DNA of 64,000 bases from Aequorivita sp. HC6-5 (GTDB lineage Bacteria; Bacteroidota; Bacteroidia; Flavobacteriales; Flavobacteriaceae), in assembly GCA_905182755.1 (NCBI GenBank), contig CAJJCS010000004.1, forward strand, positions 1 through 64,000, read 5' to 3'. The translations under genes were made by a program, and so were the position numbers. Shown piece by piece: positions 27,646 to 36,777 of the stretch (its first letter is position 1; each line of letters opens with the position of its first letter). The notes under the pieces are model-generated. The model was not told the DNA's origin and did not search any database. It saw only the letters and a program-made list of their open reading frames with translations.

Positions 27646-28554
27646 TTATTGTAAGGCATTAACAATAGTCTTTACATTGTACAGAAACATTCCAACATAG
27701 GTGCCCTCTACAGAACCCCCGTCTCCAAGAGCATCACTATACAAAGAGCCGCCAATAGAAACCTGATGCCCTTTAGATAGTACAGCTGCCTCTAGCGCTT
27801 CTATGGTTCTTCTAGGCACAGAACTCTCAATAAAAATAGCCTTTACCTTATTTGCTATAATATATTCAGATAGTTTCTGCACATCTTGTACACCTGCCTC
27901 GGTAGCGGTAGAGAGCCCTTGAAGGCCAACTACTTTAAAGCCGTAAGCCTTCCCAAAGTAATTAAATGCATCGTGAGCCGTAACTAAAATTCTTTTCTCT
28001 GGAGCAAGGGTAGCAATAGTGTTTACAACCGCCGTGTGCAAGAGATCTAATTCTTGCTGAAATGCTAGGTTATTTGCTGTAAAACTGGCTGCATTTTTAG
28101 GATCCTTCTCTGATAATACACTTGTTACTTTGTCTGAGAACTCTTTAAAGTATTGGATGTTAAACCACACGTGAGGATCATAATTAGAAGCAAAATAGTC
28201 TGAGCCAATTAAGCCTTCTTTTGCTAAAAATTCACCCAAAGCTACCGTTGTTTTTTGAGCTTCCATTTTTTCAAAAACCGCTACTAGTTTTCCTTCTAGA
28301 TGCAATCCGTTATAAAAAATAACATCTGCGTTAAATAGTTTCGAAACATCACCCTCACTTGCTTTGTATAAGTGTGGATCTACCCCCGCTCCCATTAAAC
28401 CTTGTACATCAATAAGATCACCACCTATGTTTTTTACTAGGTCGGTAAGCATAGATGTGGTAACCACAACATTGAGTTTACCGTTGTCTTGTTTATTGTT
28501 TTTACATCCTAAAACAATTATTACTGCTAGTATTGTTATCGCTCTTTTCATCAT
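27646..28554 (-). CDS. Mn/Zn-binding lipoprotein of the ABC transporter
   Basis: About 302 residues from ATG 28554; the frame extends to 28602 but that would overlap the upstream regulator gene. A lipobox (AVIIVLGCKNNK) anchors it to a membrane. Cluster A-1 substrate-binding features include DPHLYKAS, NGLHLEG, DPHVWFN and AHDAFNYFGKAYGF, which supply His ligands, and a late Asp region (SDALGDGGS). This fits the MntC/PsaA/ZnuA family. Mn is favoured by the DtxR-type regulator next door and by the lack of a His-rich loop, but Zn is not excluded. Confidence 0.88.
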   Translation of the reverse strand: MMKRAITILAVIIVLGCKNNKQDNGKLNVVVTTSMLTDLVKNIGGDLIDVQGLMGAGVDPHLYKASEGDVSKLFNADVIFYNGLHLEGKLVAVFEKMEAQKTTVALGEFLAKEGLIGSDYFASNYDPHVWFNIQYFKEFSDKVTSVLSEKDPKNAASFTANNLAFQQELDLLHTAVVNTIATLAPEKRILVTAHDAFNYFGKAYGFKVVGLQGLSTATEAGVQDVQKLSEYIIANKVKAIFIESSVPRRTIEALEAAVLSKGHQVSIGGSLYSDALGDGGSVEGTYVGMFLYNVKTIVNALQ

Positions 28555-28555
28555 T

Positions 28556-29209
28556 TTAATTTGTTTGAACGTATAAATTTTCTGCAATTTGTTTAGATAC
28601 AAAAAATTGATCTCTCCCTACTTGAATCATCATAGAACCATCAAAAAACTCTTTCCCTAAAACATTAATTTTGGTGCCAATCTTTATTTTCTTTTTGTCT
28701 AAATATTGTAGATACTCTGGGCTGGATTCTTTCACTCCAACACAAATGCCTATTTGGTTTTTAATGAGTTCAGAAAGCAATCTTTTTTCTGCCTTTTTAA
28801 TATTTCCGTCTTTGTCCGGAATAGGATCTCCGTGTGGGTCAAAATCTGGATGACCCAAAAAAGCATCTAGTCTTTTAATTAACTCTACAGATTTTATATG
28901 CTCCATCTGCTCAGCAATTTCATGTACCTCATCCCAATGAAACTTGAGCTTATCAACTAAAAAAACTTCCCAAAGCCTATGCTTTCTGACCACATAAGCT
29001 GCTGCTTTTTTTCCTTTTTCAGTTAATTGAACTCCCTTATATTTTTTATATACTAGCATTTTTTTATCCGCTAGCTTTTGCATCATATCTGTTACGGAAG
29101 AAGCTCGGGTCTGCATACGCTCAGCTAAAGCGTTGGTGCTTACCTCACTCTTGAGTTTACGCTCTAAATGAAAGATTGTTTTTAAGTAGTTTTCTTCTGC
29201 AAGTGTCAT
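28556..29209 (-). CDS. mntR: DtxR/MntR family metal-dependent regulator
   Basis: 217 residues from ATG 29209 (a TTG at 29230 is upstream). Domains in order: N-terminal winged helix (MTLAEENYLKTIFHLERK, then TRASSVTDMMQKLADKKML), a metal-binding dimerisation domain (HRLWEVFLVDKL, EIAEQMEHI, GHPDFDPHGDPIP) and a C-terminal FeoA/SH3-like domain. It would repress Mn uptake genes when Mn(II) or Fe(II) is plentiful. It is first in the transporter operon and divergent from the TonB receptor gene, with a candidate operator between them. Confidence 0.88.
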   Translation of the reverse strand: MTLAEENYLKTIFHLERKLKSEVSTNALAERMQTRASSVTDMMQKLADKKMLVYKKYKGVQLTEKGKKAAAYVVRKHRLWEVFLVDKLKFHWDEVHEIAEQMEHIKSVELIKRLDAFLGHPDFDPHGDPIPDKDGNIKKAEKRLLSELIKNQIGICVGVKESSPEYLQYLDKKKIKIGTKINVLGKEFFDGSMMIQVGRDQFFVSKQIAENLYVQTN

Positions 29210-29259
29210 ATTAATTTTATATAAAGGCAAATATAATTTTTTTTATTCAAAAACTAATA

Positions 29260-29275
29260 TTTAGCTTTGCCTAAA
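29260..29275. promoter_or_regulatory. Candidate MntR/DtxR operator overlapping a promoter
   Basis: TTTAGCTTTGCCTAAA is an imperfect palindrome (TTTAG / CTAAA) like known MntR boxes, placed between mntR and the divergent TonB receptor gene. On the plus strand it contains TAGCTTTG, a -7 element match, so a bound repressor would block the promoter of the receptor gene and probably that of mntR. Confidence 0.55.
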
Positions 29276-29311
29276 ATTATAATTATATACCCCTAATAAT
29301 TTGTTTTATCT

Positions 29312-31618
29312 ATGAAAAATTTTCTTTTACTCGTTCTTTTTATAAGTCTTTCCTCCCATGCTCAACAAAATAACAGTATCATTAAAGGAAAAGTGACTTC
29401 AATGAACCAAGCTGTTCCCTTTGCTTCTATCTACTTAAAAGGTGGCTCTAAAGGCACAACCGCCTCAGCAAATGGAAACTATAGTTTAGAATTACCCCAA
29501 GGCACCTACACCTTAATTGCACAATCGCAGGGCTATACTCTTGCAGAAAAAAGCATAGAAATTAATGCAGAAAAAACCATTACGCTACATTTTGAACTAG
29601 AGCCAAATGACGAAGTTTTAGCAGAAGTAGTTGTTACAGCAACCCGTACACCCAAACGAAGAATAGACTCTCCTGTAATTGTAAATCTAATTAATAGTGA
29701 AACATTAGCGCAAGTTGTTGCTACAGATTTATCTGAAGGACTTAGATTTCAGCCAGGATTGCGCGTAGAGACCAACTGCCAGACGTGTAACTACACGCAG
29801 CTGAGAATGAATGGTCTTCAAGGGGGCTACTCACAAATTTTAATCAACAGCCGCCCTATTTTTAGCCCACTAACTGGTTTGTATGGCTTACAGCAAATCC
29901 CCGTAAACATGATTGAACGTATTGAAGTGGTTCGCGGCGGTGTTTCAGCACTATATGGATCTAGCGCTATAGGTGGTACTGTAAATGTTATTACTAAAGT
30001 CCCTAAAAAAAATGAATATAGCTTAAATTATACCTTTGAAAGTATTGACGGTGATACTCAACAGCATGTGTTGAGTGGAAATGCGACAGTAGTTAGTAAA
30101 GACTATAATGCTGGTGCTACTTTTTTTGTGAATCGTAGAGAAAGAGGAGTTTTTGATGCAAACGGAGACAACTATACTGAGTTACCTTCTCTAAAAGATA
30201 ATTCTTTTGGTGTGAATGCTTTTATTCTTCCCACAGAAAATTCAAAATTAGAAATGAGCTTTTCTAGTTTGTATGAATACCGGTACGGAGGGGAAATTAC
30301 GGATAAAGTAGCATTTCTCGCAAAACAATCTGAAGAACGCACTCATAATGTATTAATGGGAAGTCTTGATTATCAAATTAATTTCAATGAAGATAAAAGT
30401 TCATTTATTGCCTATTATGGAGGACAGCAAACAGATCGTGATCACTACACAGGAATCATCCCAGATGATCCAATACAACAACAAGCATTTTACGCAAACC
30501 CTCCCTACGGAATATCAGATGTAAGTACACATCAAGGGGGTATCCAGGTCAATCATAGATTTGATCGTTTCTTGGGTGGAAAAACGACACTTACGGGTGG
30601 TGTTGAATACGTTTATGACGATGTTTTTGATGAGATTCCTTCCTACCAATTTCTTGTGGATCAAACCACAAAAAACCTAGGTGCATTTGTTCAAAATGAC
30701 TGGGATGTTACTGAAAAAATAAATTTCTTAGCTGGTTTTAGATTGGATGATCACAACCTTGTAGACAATGTAATTTTTAGTCCTCGTATGTCACTACTGT
30801 ATAAATTTCAAGAAACAACGCAGTTTCGTGCGGGTTGGGGAACAGGTTTTAGAGCTCCACAGGCATTTGACACAGATTTACATATCGCTTTTGCAGGGGG
30901 AGGAGTTTCTAGAATTGCTTTAGCTGAAAATTTAATAGAAGAGCGTTCTAACAGTTTTACAGCCTCCGTAAATTATGATAAAGCAACAGAACATTTTATT
31001 GCTGGTTTTACAGTGGAAGGATTTTATACACATTTAGATGATGCGTTTTTCTTATCTCCAGTGGGAGAAGACGAATTTGGCGAACTGTTTGAAAAAAGAA
31101 ACGGTAGCCCAGCAACAGTAAAAGGCATCACACTGGAAGGACGGGCTAATTTTGATTATGTTTTCCAAGTGGATGCTGGGTTCACCATCCAATCTAGTAA
31201 ATTTGATGATGCGGTAGATACTATCGAAGACCTCGCCCCTAAACAGGAATTTTTAAGAACCCCGAACCAATATGGATATGCAACAGTAACATATACTCCT
31301 ACCAAACAGTTTACTGCTAGTGCAAACCTTGTCTACACAGGACCTATGGATATCGCACACTTTGCAGGCGAAAATACAGGACAAACGGTTGATGAATATT
31401 TTAGAACCCCTTCGTTTACGGAACTAAGTTTTAGAGTAGCACGCAAATTTGAGCTTGATAATATAGGAACAGGGCTCGAATTATACGGAGGTATTAAAAA
31501 TGTAACTAACAGTTATCAAGACGATTTTGATACTGGAAAAAACAGAGATAGTAACTTTGTATATGGACCAGGTTTGCCTCGAAGCTTTTTTGTAGGCTTG
31601 ACCATAAACTCTTTATAG
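29312..31618 (+). CDS. TonB-dependent outer membrane receptor, probably for metal uptake
   Basis: A 768-residue receptor. Order: signal peptide (ending SSHAQQ), a carboxypeptidase-regulatory-like beta-sandwich (about 22-105), a plug domain (about 115-225, with VVVTATRTPKRRIDSPV, IEVVRGGVSALYGSSAIGG and VNVITK) and a 22-strand barrel ending in the aromatic-rich GLPRSFFVGLTINSL. The plug carries a CQTC pair (RVETNCQTCNYTQLRMNGL). It shares an intergenic region and operator with mntR, so import of Mn or another metal chelate is inferred. A periplasmic thioredoxin-like gene follows within 3 bp. Confidence 0.88.
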   Translation: MKNFLLLVLFISLSSHAQQNNSIIKGKVTSMNQAVPFASIYLKGGSKGTTASANGNYSLELPQGTYTLIAQSQGYTLAEKSIEINAEKTITLHFELEPNDEVLAEVVVTATRTPKRRIDSPVIVNLINSETLAQVVATDLSEGLRFQPGLRVETNCQTCNYTQLRMNGLQGGYSQILINSRPIFSPLTGLYGLQQIPVNMIERIEVVRGGVSALYGSSAIGGTVNVITKVPKKNEYSLNYTFESIDGDTQQHVLSGNATVVSKDYNAGATFFVNRRERGVFDANGDNYTELPSLKDNSFGVNAFILPTENSKLEMSFSSLYEYRYGGEITDKVAFLAKQSEERTHNVLMGSLDYQINFNEDKSSFIAYYGGQQTDRDHYTGIIPDDPIQQQAFYANPPYGISDVSTHQGGIQVNHRFDRFLGGKTTLTGGVEYVYDDVFDEIPSYQFLVDQTTKNLGAFVQNDWDVTEKINFLAGFRLDDHNLVDNVIFSPRMSLLYKFQETTQFRAGWGTGFRAPQAFDTDLHIAFAGGGVSRIALAENLIEERSNSFTASVNYDKATEHFIAGFTVEGFYTHLDDAFFLSPVGEDEFGELFEKRNGSPATVKGITLEGRANFDYVFQVDAGFTIQSSKFDDAVDTIEDLAPKQEFLRTPNQYGYATVTYTPTKQFTASANLVYTGPMDIAHFAGENTGQTVDEYFRTPSFTELSFRVARKFELDNIGTGLELYGGIKNVTNSYQDDFDTGKNRDSNFVYGPGLPRSFFVGLTINSL

Positions 31619-31621
31619 AAA

Positions 31622-32113
31622 TTGAATAGTAGATTCATTTTAGCAATTGCGGTACTACAGCTAAGTTTGGCTGGTTTTGCACAAAACCAGCCAAAAATAC
31701 AATGGTTAGATTTTAGTCAATTGGAGGACTCCTTAGCAACAAATCCTAAAAAAGTTTTTATAGATTTTTACGCAGATTGGTGTGCTCCTTGTCTAAAAAT
31801 GCAGAAAGATGTTTTTACAAAAAATGCTATTATAAAAGAACTGAACCTACATTATTATGCGGTAAAAATGAATGTAGAATCTAAGGACACCATTGTTTTT
31901 GGAAATCAAGTTTTTATAAATAAACGCATAAATAAACGCAATCCAGTACATCAAATACCATTGCTGATGGCAAGCCAGAAAAACAAGCCATTTAGCCTGC
32001 CAGCTTTGGTTTTTTTGAATGAAAACTTTAAAGCAACCACACGTTATTTTCAGTATTTAAACACCAACCAGCTTTTGGAAATATTAGTGTCTGAAGATAA
32101 TCGAATCGATTAA
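31622..32113 (+). CDS. Periplasmic thioredoxin-like protein
   Basis: 163 residues from a TTG start directly after the receptor gene. It has a signal peptide ([16 protein letters not shown]) and a thioredoxin-like fold with the redox motif [14 protein letters not shown] (CAPC, about residues 54-57). A cis-Pro appears in HQIPLLM or LPALVF. It probably reduces or oxidises disulfides in the periplasm. Tight coupling to a TonB receptor that carries a CxxC pair suggests this receptor as a possible client, which is inference only. Confidence 0.82.
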   Translation: MNSRFILAIAVLQLSLAGFAQNQPKIQWLDFSQLEDSLATNPKKVFIDFYADWCAPCLKMQKDVFTKNAIIKELNLHYYAVKMNVESKDTIVFGNQVFINKRINKRNPVHQIPLLMASQKNKPFSLPALVFLNENFKATTRYFQYLNTNQLLEILVSEDNRID

Positions 32114-32865
32114 AAGCCGCGCTCTTTTTGAAGACTCTCGTAAGATTCTTGGACTTCTCTAAACTTTTGCTCGGCGCCTTTTTTGTAAGCCTCATCCATG
32201 TCTATTAGTTTGTCTGGATGGTACTTTTTGGCCATGGTGCGGTAGGCTTTTTTAATCTCAGCTACGGTAGCTGTTTTGTCTATTTCTAAGATTTTATAGG
32301 CCCTGTCTGGGTTCTTAAAAAACATTGCTTTTATGCTATGAAAATCTGCAGATTGTATAGAAAGATATCCTGCTATTTGGTTGATCATATCAACCTCGCT
32401 GGTTGTTACAGTTCCGTCAGCATTAGCAATGCTAAACAAAAAATGCAAAATTTGCAACCTAGATTCATACCGCGTTTTGGACCGAATGTCACTGGCAATA
32501 CCCTTGGCAGATATGTCACTTTTTTTTATAACATCATTAAACACCTTAAAGGTGGCGTTTGCTCTGTCTTTTCCGTAGGCCTGGACAAAGTACCGGCGCA
32601 CAAAGTCTAACTCACTTTGGCTCACGGTGCCATCTGCTTTTATAACAAATGATGCCAAGGATAGAAGATTAATTTCAAAATCTGCGGGGTTTACTGTTTT
32701 ACCTCTTTGTTGATCAAAGAGATCTCTAAAAACATCTCGCTGCCCTGATGTATTTCTTCGCTTGCCGTTATAGCGGTCAATAAAAGATCCTAAGAAATAG
32801 CCCGCAATTGCTCCCGGAAACCTATAAATACTCCACCCAACTACCGCTCCAAAAATGCTAAACAT
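32110..32865 (-). CDS. TerB-DnaJ domain protein (DjlA-like)
   Basis: 251 residues. A Gly-rich hydrophobic N-terminus (about 5-28, resembling a membrane-inserting glycine-zipper) is followed by a TerB-like helical domain (about 60-165) and a C-terminal J domain with the HPD signature ([16 protein letters not shown], about 215-230). DjlA-type proteins stimulate DnaK at the membrane. It overlaps the 3' end of the thioredoxin gene by 4 bp, convergently. Confidence 0.85.
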   Translation of the reverse strand: MFSIFGAVVGWSIYRFPGAIAGYFLGSFIDRYNGKRRNTSGQRDVFRDLFDQQRGKTVNPADFEINLLSLASFVIKADGTVSQSELDFVRRYFVQAYGKDRANATFKVFNDVIKKSDISAKGIASDIRSKTRYESRLQILHFLFSIANADGTVTTSEVDMINQIAGYLSIQSADFHSIKAMFFKNPDRAYKILEIDKTATVAEIKKAYRTMAKKYHPDKLIDMDEAYKKGAEQKFREVQESYESLQKERGF

Positions 32866-33022
32866 ATATAATTAATTATGATACAAATATAAGTAAAGCA
32901 ATACGCTAAATTGTTACATAATATGGAATTGAAATTCTTGAGGTGCTAGAAGGTTTAGCAAATTGTAACGAACTTATTGAGTATATTTGTACCTCAATAA
33001 ACAAATTAAATATTAAAAAATT

Positions 33023-33433
33023 ATGTACCCACCAGAATTAGTAAAACCTATGCGTGAAGAACTTACCAGCATTGGGTTTACAGAATTACATACACAACAA
33101 AACGTTACAGATGCATTAAGCAAAGAAGGAACTACCCTTGTGGTGGTAAACTCTGTTTGTGGTTGTGCTGCTGCAAATGCTCGCCCAGGGGCTCGCATGT
33201 CTTTACAAAATGAAAGCAAACCAGACCACCTAGTAACTGTATTTGCAGGAGTTGATCGTGATGCAGTAGATGCAGCACGCGCACAAATGGTGCCATTTCC
33301 TCCAAGTTCTCCCTCTATGGCTTTATTTAAAAACGGGGAGCTTGTTCATATGTTAGAGCGTCATCACATCGAAGGGCGCCACGCAGATATGATTGCAGAA
33401 AACCTAAAAGGAGCTTTTAACGAGCACTGTTAG
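33023..33433 (+). CDS. BrxA/BrxB family bacilliredoxin
   Basis: 136 residues of the YphP/YqiW family: a thioredoxin-fold protein with the CGC redox motif (VVVNSVCGCAAANARPG, about residues 48-64) that removes bacillithiol or other low-molecular-weight thiols from mixed disulfides. The length and the downstream VTVFAGVDRDAVDAAR and PFPPSSPSMALFKNGE fit the family. A TATATTTG -7 element lies at 32982-32989. It is monocistronic, ending at a strong terminator. Confidence 0.9.
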   Translation: MYPPELVKPMREELTSIGFTELHTQQNVTDALSKEGTTLVVVNSVCGCAAANARPGARMSLQNESKPDHLVTVFAGVDRDAVDAARAQMVPFPPSSPSMALFKNGELVHMLERHHIEGRHADMIAENLKGAFNEHC

Positions 33434-33453
33434 TCTATAAAAAACATCCTATT

Positions 33454-33495
33454 AAAATTCCGTTCTCTATTTTTTAGTGGGCGGAATTTTTTATT
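33454..33495 (+). terminator. Terminator after the bacilliredoxin gene
   Basis: Arms AAAATTCCG (33454-33462) and CGGAATTTT (33482-33490) with a T-rich tail. Confidence 0.75.
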
Positions 33496-33531
33496 TTTAT
33501 ACCTTCAACAAAATTATAAAACCAAACACTC

Positions 33532-34271
33532 TTGTTAAAAATCATAAGCTATCCTTTTAGTATTTTGTTTTACCTGTGTTTTGCATGCGCTGCAGTAGTG
33601 TTTCATCTAGTGCAATGGGTGGGGTTTAACTTTTTCGGGTATCAAGGTCATAAAAATGCTGTAGATGTTTTAAACTGGACTATACTTAAATTCTTGCATG
33701 TTCTTGGCACTCGTTTTAGCTTTACTATTGAAGAAGAGATTCCAGAAAATGTTCCTTTAATCATTGTTTCTAACCACCAAACCACCTGGGATATCCCCCC
33801 TATTATTTGGCATCTAAGAAAATTGCACCCTGCTTTTATTGCTAAAAAAGAACTCGGTAAAGGCATCCCTTCCATATCCTATAACCTAACCCATGGAGCC
33901 TCGATACTTATAGACAGAAAAAAACCATTACAGGCCACCCAGCAAATCATCGATTTAGGCCAATACGCCGCAAAAAACAATAGAAGTGTTGTCATCTTTC
34001 CTGAAGGAACTAGAAGTAAAGACGGAACTCCCAGAGACCTTCAAAGCACGAGGGCTTAAAGACCCTCTTTGAGCAAATGCCAGGGGGATATGTGTTGCCA
34101 ATTACAGTAAATAATTCATGGAGGTTACAACGCTATGGATTCTTCCCAATGGGCTTGGGCGTGCATTTAAAACATCATGTGCATCCTGCAATTAAAATTT
34201 CAGATCACACCCCGCAAGAACTTGTCATTGCTACAGAGCAAATCATTACAAAAAATATTATCACAAAATAA
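33532..34271 (+). CDS. 1-acyl-sn-glycerol-3-phosphate acyltransferase, frameshifted
   Basis: A membrane enzyme of about 246 residues that makes phosphatidic acid (PlsC family). Visible motifs are the catalytic HxxxxD (SNHQTTWDIPP, about residues 82-92) and FPEGTRSKDG (about 162-171), with a membrane helix at the N-terminus. The start is a TTG at 33532. The frame ends at RDLQSTRA* near 34059, and the conserved continuation GLKTLFEQMPGGYVLPITV lies in another frame. One missing G in the run near 34050 explains it. Probably intact in the organism. Confidence 0.85.
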
Positions 34272-35972
34272 TTACTTGTTTACAAAGCGGTCTATGGTTA
34301 CTTTGTTTTGAAGATCTTTCATGGCAATAATCTTAGTGTTTTTTGTCTGGGTCGGCAGTCCGTAATCTTGAAATACCGTATATTTTAAATACGTAGGGTT
34401 TTTAGGTCTTTCAGTAGATAAAAATTCCATATTAACAATCCAAGGCCCCGTTTGAGCGTCGTCAATAATGTGCTCTTTTATAGCATACCCTTGAGAAACC
34501 TCTTCTTGAAGCAAACTTTTTGATTCAAACCTGGTGTGTGTCCAGTTAAAAAACTTGCGCTCTGGACTTACAAACTGAACATCAAAATCTACGTCGGGTT
34601 GGGTCCATTCAAAGACAATTCTAATGTCTTTTTTAAAGTTAAGACTTAGCAGCTCATTAGGCAATTTTTCAAAGGATACTTTATTTTTATGAAAGGCAAG
34701 TAAATGTCTAAGCTCATTATAGGCTAGTTCTTGTATGCCAGAACAGTCTACATTAGGTATGGTGTTGTATACAATTTGGTATAGTAAGGTAAGGGCTAGT
34801 TCATAATCTCCTGCGGCCTCATAGGCCAAGGCAAGATCTCTATAACTTTGAGAGCTATCTGGTCTTAAGGCTAGTATCCTGTTGTAGATGTTTACTACTT
34901 TTTTATACGCTCCTCTGCCTTCAAGGATAAAGGCATAAGCCTTTAAGGCTTTGATATTGTTAGGGGCCAAAGAGGCAATAGTAGAGAGTATTTCAAAAGA
35001 ATATTCTTTGTCCCATTTCAAGAAATATTCAGAAGATTCAATATAAAAAGGAATGGTGGTGATGGTCTTTTCTTGTTTTTTAAAAATGGCTTTTGCCTGG
35101 GCAAATGTAGTAGCCTTTTCTAGGGCACTAAGGGTAGTAGATTTGTTGTTTACAGTTGCCAAAGAAGGCACTGTTTCAACATACTCGTTGCCTTTAACCT
35201 GCAATGATTTTATTTTCTCTTTTGTTGACACGTTGTTTCCTTTGCCCAATTTTGTGACAATAAAGATAATCCCTCCAGAACCTAATTGCCCGTAACGCAA
35301 AGTGGCTGTTAATCCTTTTAGTAATTTTATAGATGAAATTTCACTTGGGCTCAAAGAGTTGAGTATGCTTTGGTCTAACAGTGCGCCATCCAAAACAACT
35401 CTTGGAGCCTGTGATGTGATGGTTCTATTTCGAGTAAAAAGTATGGATTGATTAAATCCAGGCATACCAAATATTTCTACCCCTGGCATTTTTCTCAAAA
35501 TATCAAAGACCGTAATATCTGTGTCTCTAATATCCTCTTCTGTTATTTCCTGACCAGTGCTATAGCCTAAAGATTTTGTGTTTTTTCTGCCATAGGCCGT
35601 TTCTACAAATTCATCTTTTGATTTTTTCTTCCCTTTAATTAGAACCTCATCTAGGAGTTGGCCGTCATAGTCCAGTTTAATTGTCATTGGAGTATCCCGT
35701 TGTATGATAAGCTCTTTATACTCCATGGCAAATGAGCTTACTTCCAATACCGTGTCATCTTGGGTAACCTTGATAGAAAACTCTCCCTTTTGGTTAGTTG
35801 CCACCTCGTTAAATGTGTTTTTTGCAGTTACCGTAGCCCCTTGAATGGGGCCATCTGCGCTTTTAACAACACCAGTAACAACTGTTTTTTGCTGAGCTAG
35901 GAGCACAGATGTGCTTAAAAACACACATAGTAGAATAAAAAATTTTGTACCTGAATTAAAAACACTTTTCAT
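34272..35972 (-). CDS. Carboxypeptidase-like / TonB plug / TPR protein without a barrel
   Basis: 566 residues from ATG 35972 (a frame to 36089 exists but the signal peptide begins at the later ATG). Order: signal peptide (FFILLCVFLSTSVLLAQQ), carboxypeptidase-regulatory-like domain (about 30-110, VVTGVVKSADGPIQGATV), a SusC-type plug domain (about 140-250, DILRKMPGVEIFG, APRVVLDGALLD, GSGGIIFIVTK), TPR-like helices (about 340-430) and a C-terminal beta domain (IVFEWTQPDVDFDVQFVSPE) similar to DUF2135. No beta-barrel follows the plug, so it is not a receptor. Its function is unknown. Confidence 0.75.
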   Translation of the reverse strand: MKSVFNSGTKFFILLCVFLSTSVLLAQQKTVVTGVVKSADGPIQGATVTAKNTFNEVATNQKGEFSIKVTQDDTVLEVSSFAMEYKELIIQRDTPMTIKLDYDGQLLDEVLIKGKKKSKDEFVETAYGRKNTKSLGYSTGQEITEEDIRDTDITVFDILRKMPGVEIFGMPGFNQSILFTRNRTITSQAPRVVLDGALLDQSILNSLSPSEISSIKLLKGLTATLRYGQLGSGGIIFIVTKLGKGNNVSTKEKIKSLQVKGNEYVETVPSLATVNNKSTTLSALEKATTFAQAKAIFKKQEKTITTIPFYIESSEYFLKWDKEYSFEILSTIASLAPNNIKALKAYAFILEGRGAYKKVVNIYNRILALRPDSSQSYRDLALAYEAAGDYELALTLLYQIVYNTIPNVDCSGIQELAYNELRHLLAFHKNKVSFEKLPNELLSLNFKKDIRIVFEWTQPDVDFDVQFVSPERKFFNWTHTRFESKSLLQEEVSQGYAIKEHIIDDAQTGPWIVNMEFLSTERPKNPTYLKYTVFQDYGLPTQTKNTKIIAMKDLQNKVTIDRFVNK

Positions 35973-36098
35973 AGCTTTGGTTTGGTTGTAACTAAAATTA
36001 CCGATATTTATATTTAGACGACAAAGAGACCTATTTGTTTCAATTTTTGACGTCAATTTTCTGTTAAAAACCTTAATAAACGCTATCACTCACATATT

Positions 36099-36767
36099 AT
36101 GCCAAAAAACACCTTGCCATTTGATGTTCTAATTACCAACACAACTGCCTTTGTAAAGCAAGAGTTAAAAGGTGCTGAAGGTGGTCATGACTGGTTTCAT
36201 GTGCAGCGAGTGTACAAAAATGCGCTTTTAATTTCTGAAAATGAAAACGCAAATAAAACCATCGTAGCGCTAGGGGCGTTGCTTCATGATATTGCAGACA
36301 GTAAATTTCATGATGGAGATGAATCTATAGGACCTAGAAAAGCAAAAGCATTTTTACAAACCCAAGGGGTGTCGCAAAACACAATCACACAGGTTATAAA
36401 AATAATTGAGAACGTTTCTTTTAAAGGAGGAAATACCATTAAAACATTTCACTCTAAGGAGCTAGAGGTAATACAAGATGCAGACCGTCTAGATGCAATA
36501 GGAGCCGTCGGTATTGCGCGCACCTTTAACTATGGAGGATTTAAAAATAGAGCCATCTATGATCCGTCAATAAAGCCAGATTTAAATATGAGCGCGGCTC
36601 AATATAAGGCCTCTAAGGCTCCTACCATAAATCATTTTTATGAAAAATTACTGCTATTAAAAGATAAAATGAATACTGTTTCAGGGAAAAAAATTGCCCA
36701 AGAGCGGCATGATTTTATGGAAAAATTTCTAGAACAGTTCTACCAAGAGTGGGGTGGTGAAAAGTAA
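36099..36767 (+). CDS. HD domain phosphohydrolase
   Basis: 222 residues with the HD metal-binding pattern: an early His (GGHDWFHVQRVYKNAL), the central LLHDIAD (about residues 64-70) and a late Asp (VIQDADRLDAIGAVGIAR). This arrangement is that of the YedJ-like HD hydrolases that act on nucleotides or other phosphate esters. The true substrate is not known. It is divergent from the plug-TPR gene and convergent with the enoyl-CoA hydratase gene. Confidence 0.85.
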   Translation: MPKNTLPFDVLITNTTAFVKQELKGAEGGHDWFHVQRVYKNALLISENENANKTIVALGALLHDIADSKFHDGDESIGPRKAKAFLQTQGVSQNTITQVIKIIENVSFKGGNTIKTFHSKELEVIQDADRLDAIGAVGIARTFNYGGFKNRAIYDPSIKPDLNMSAAQYKASKAPTINHFYEKLLLLKDKMNTVSGKKIAQERHDFMEKFLEQFYQEWGGEK

Positions 36768-36777
36768 TTTTTACACT

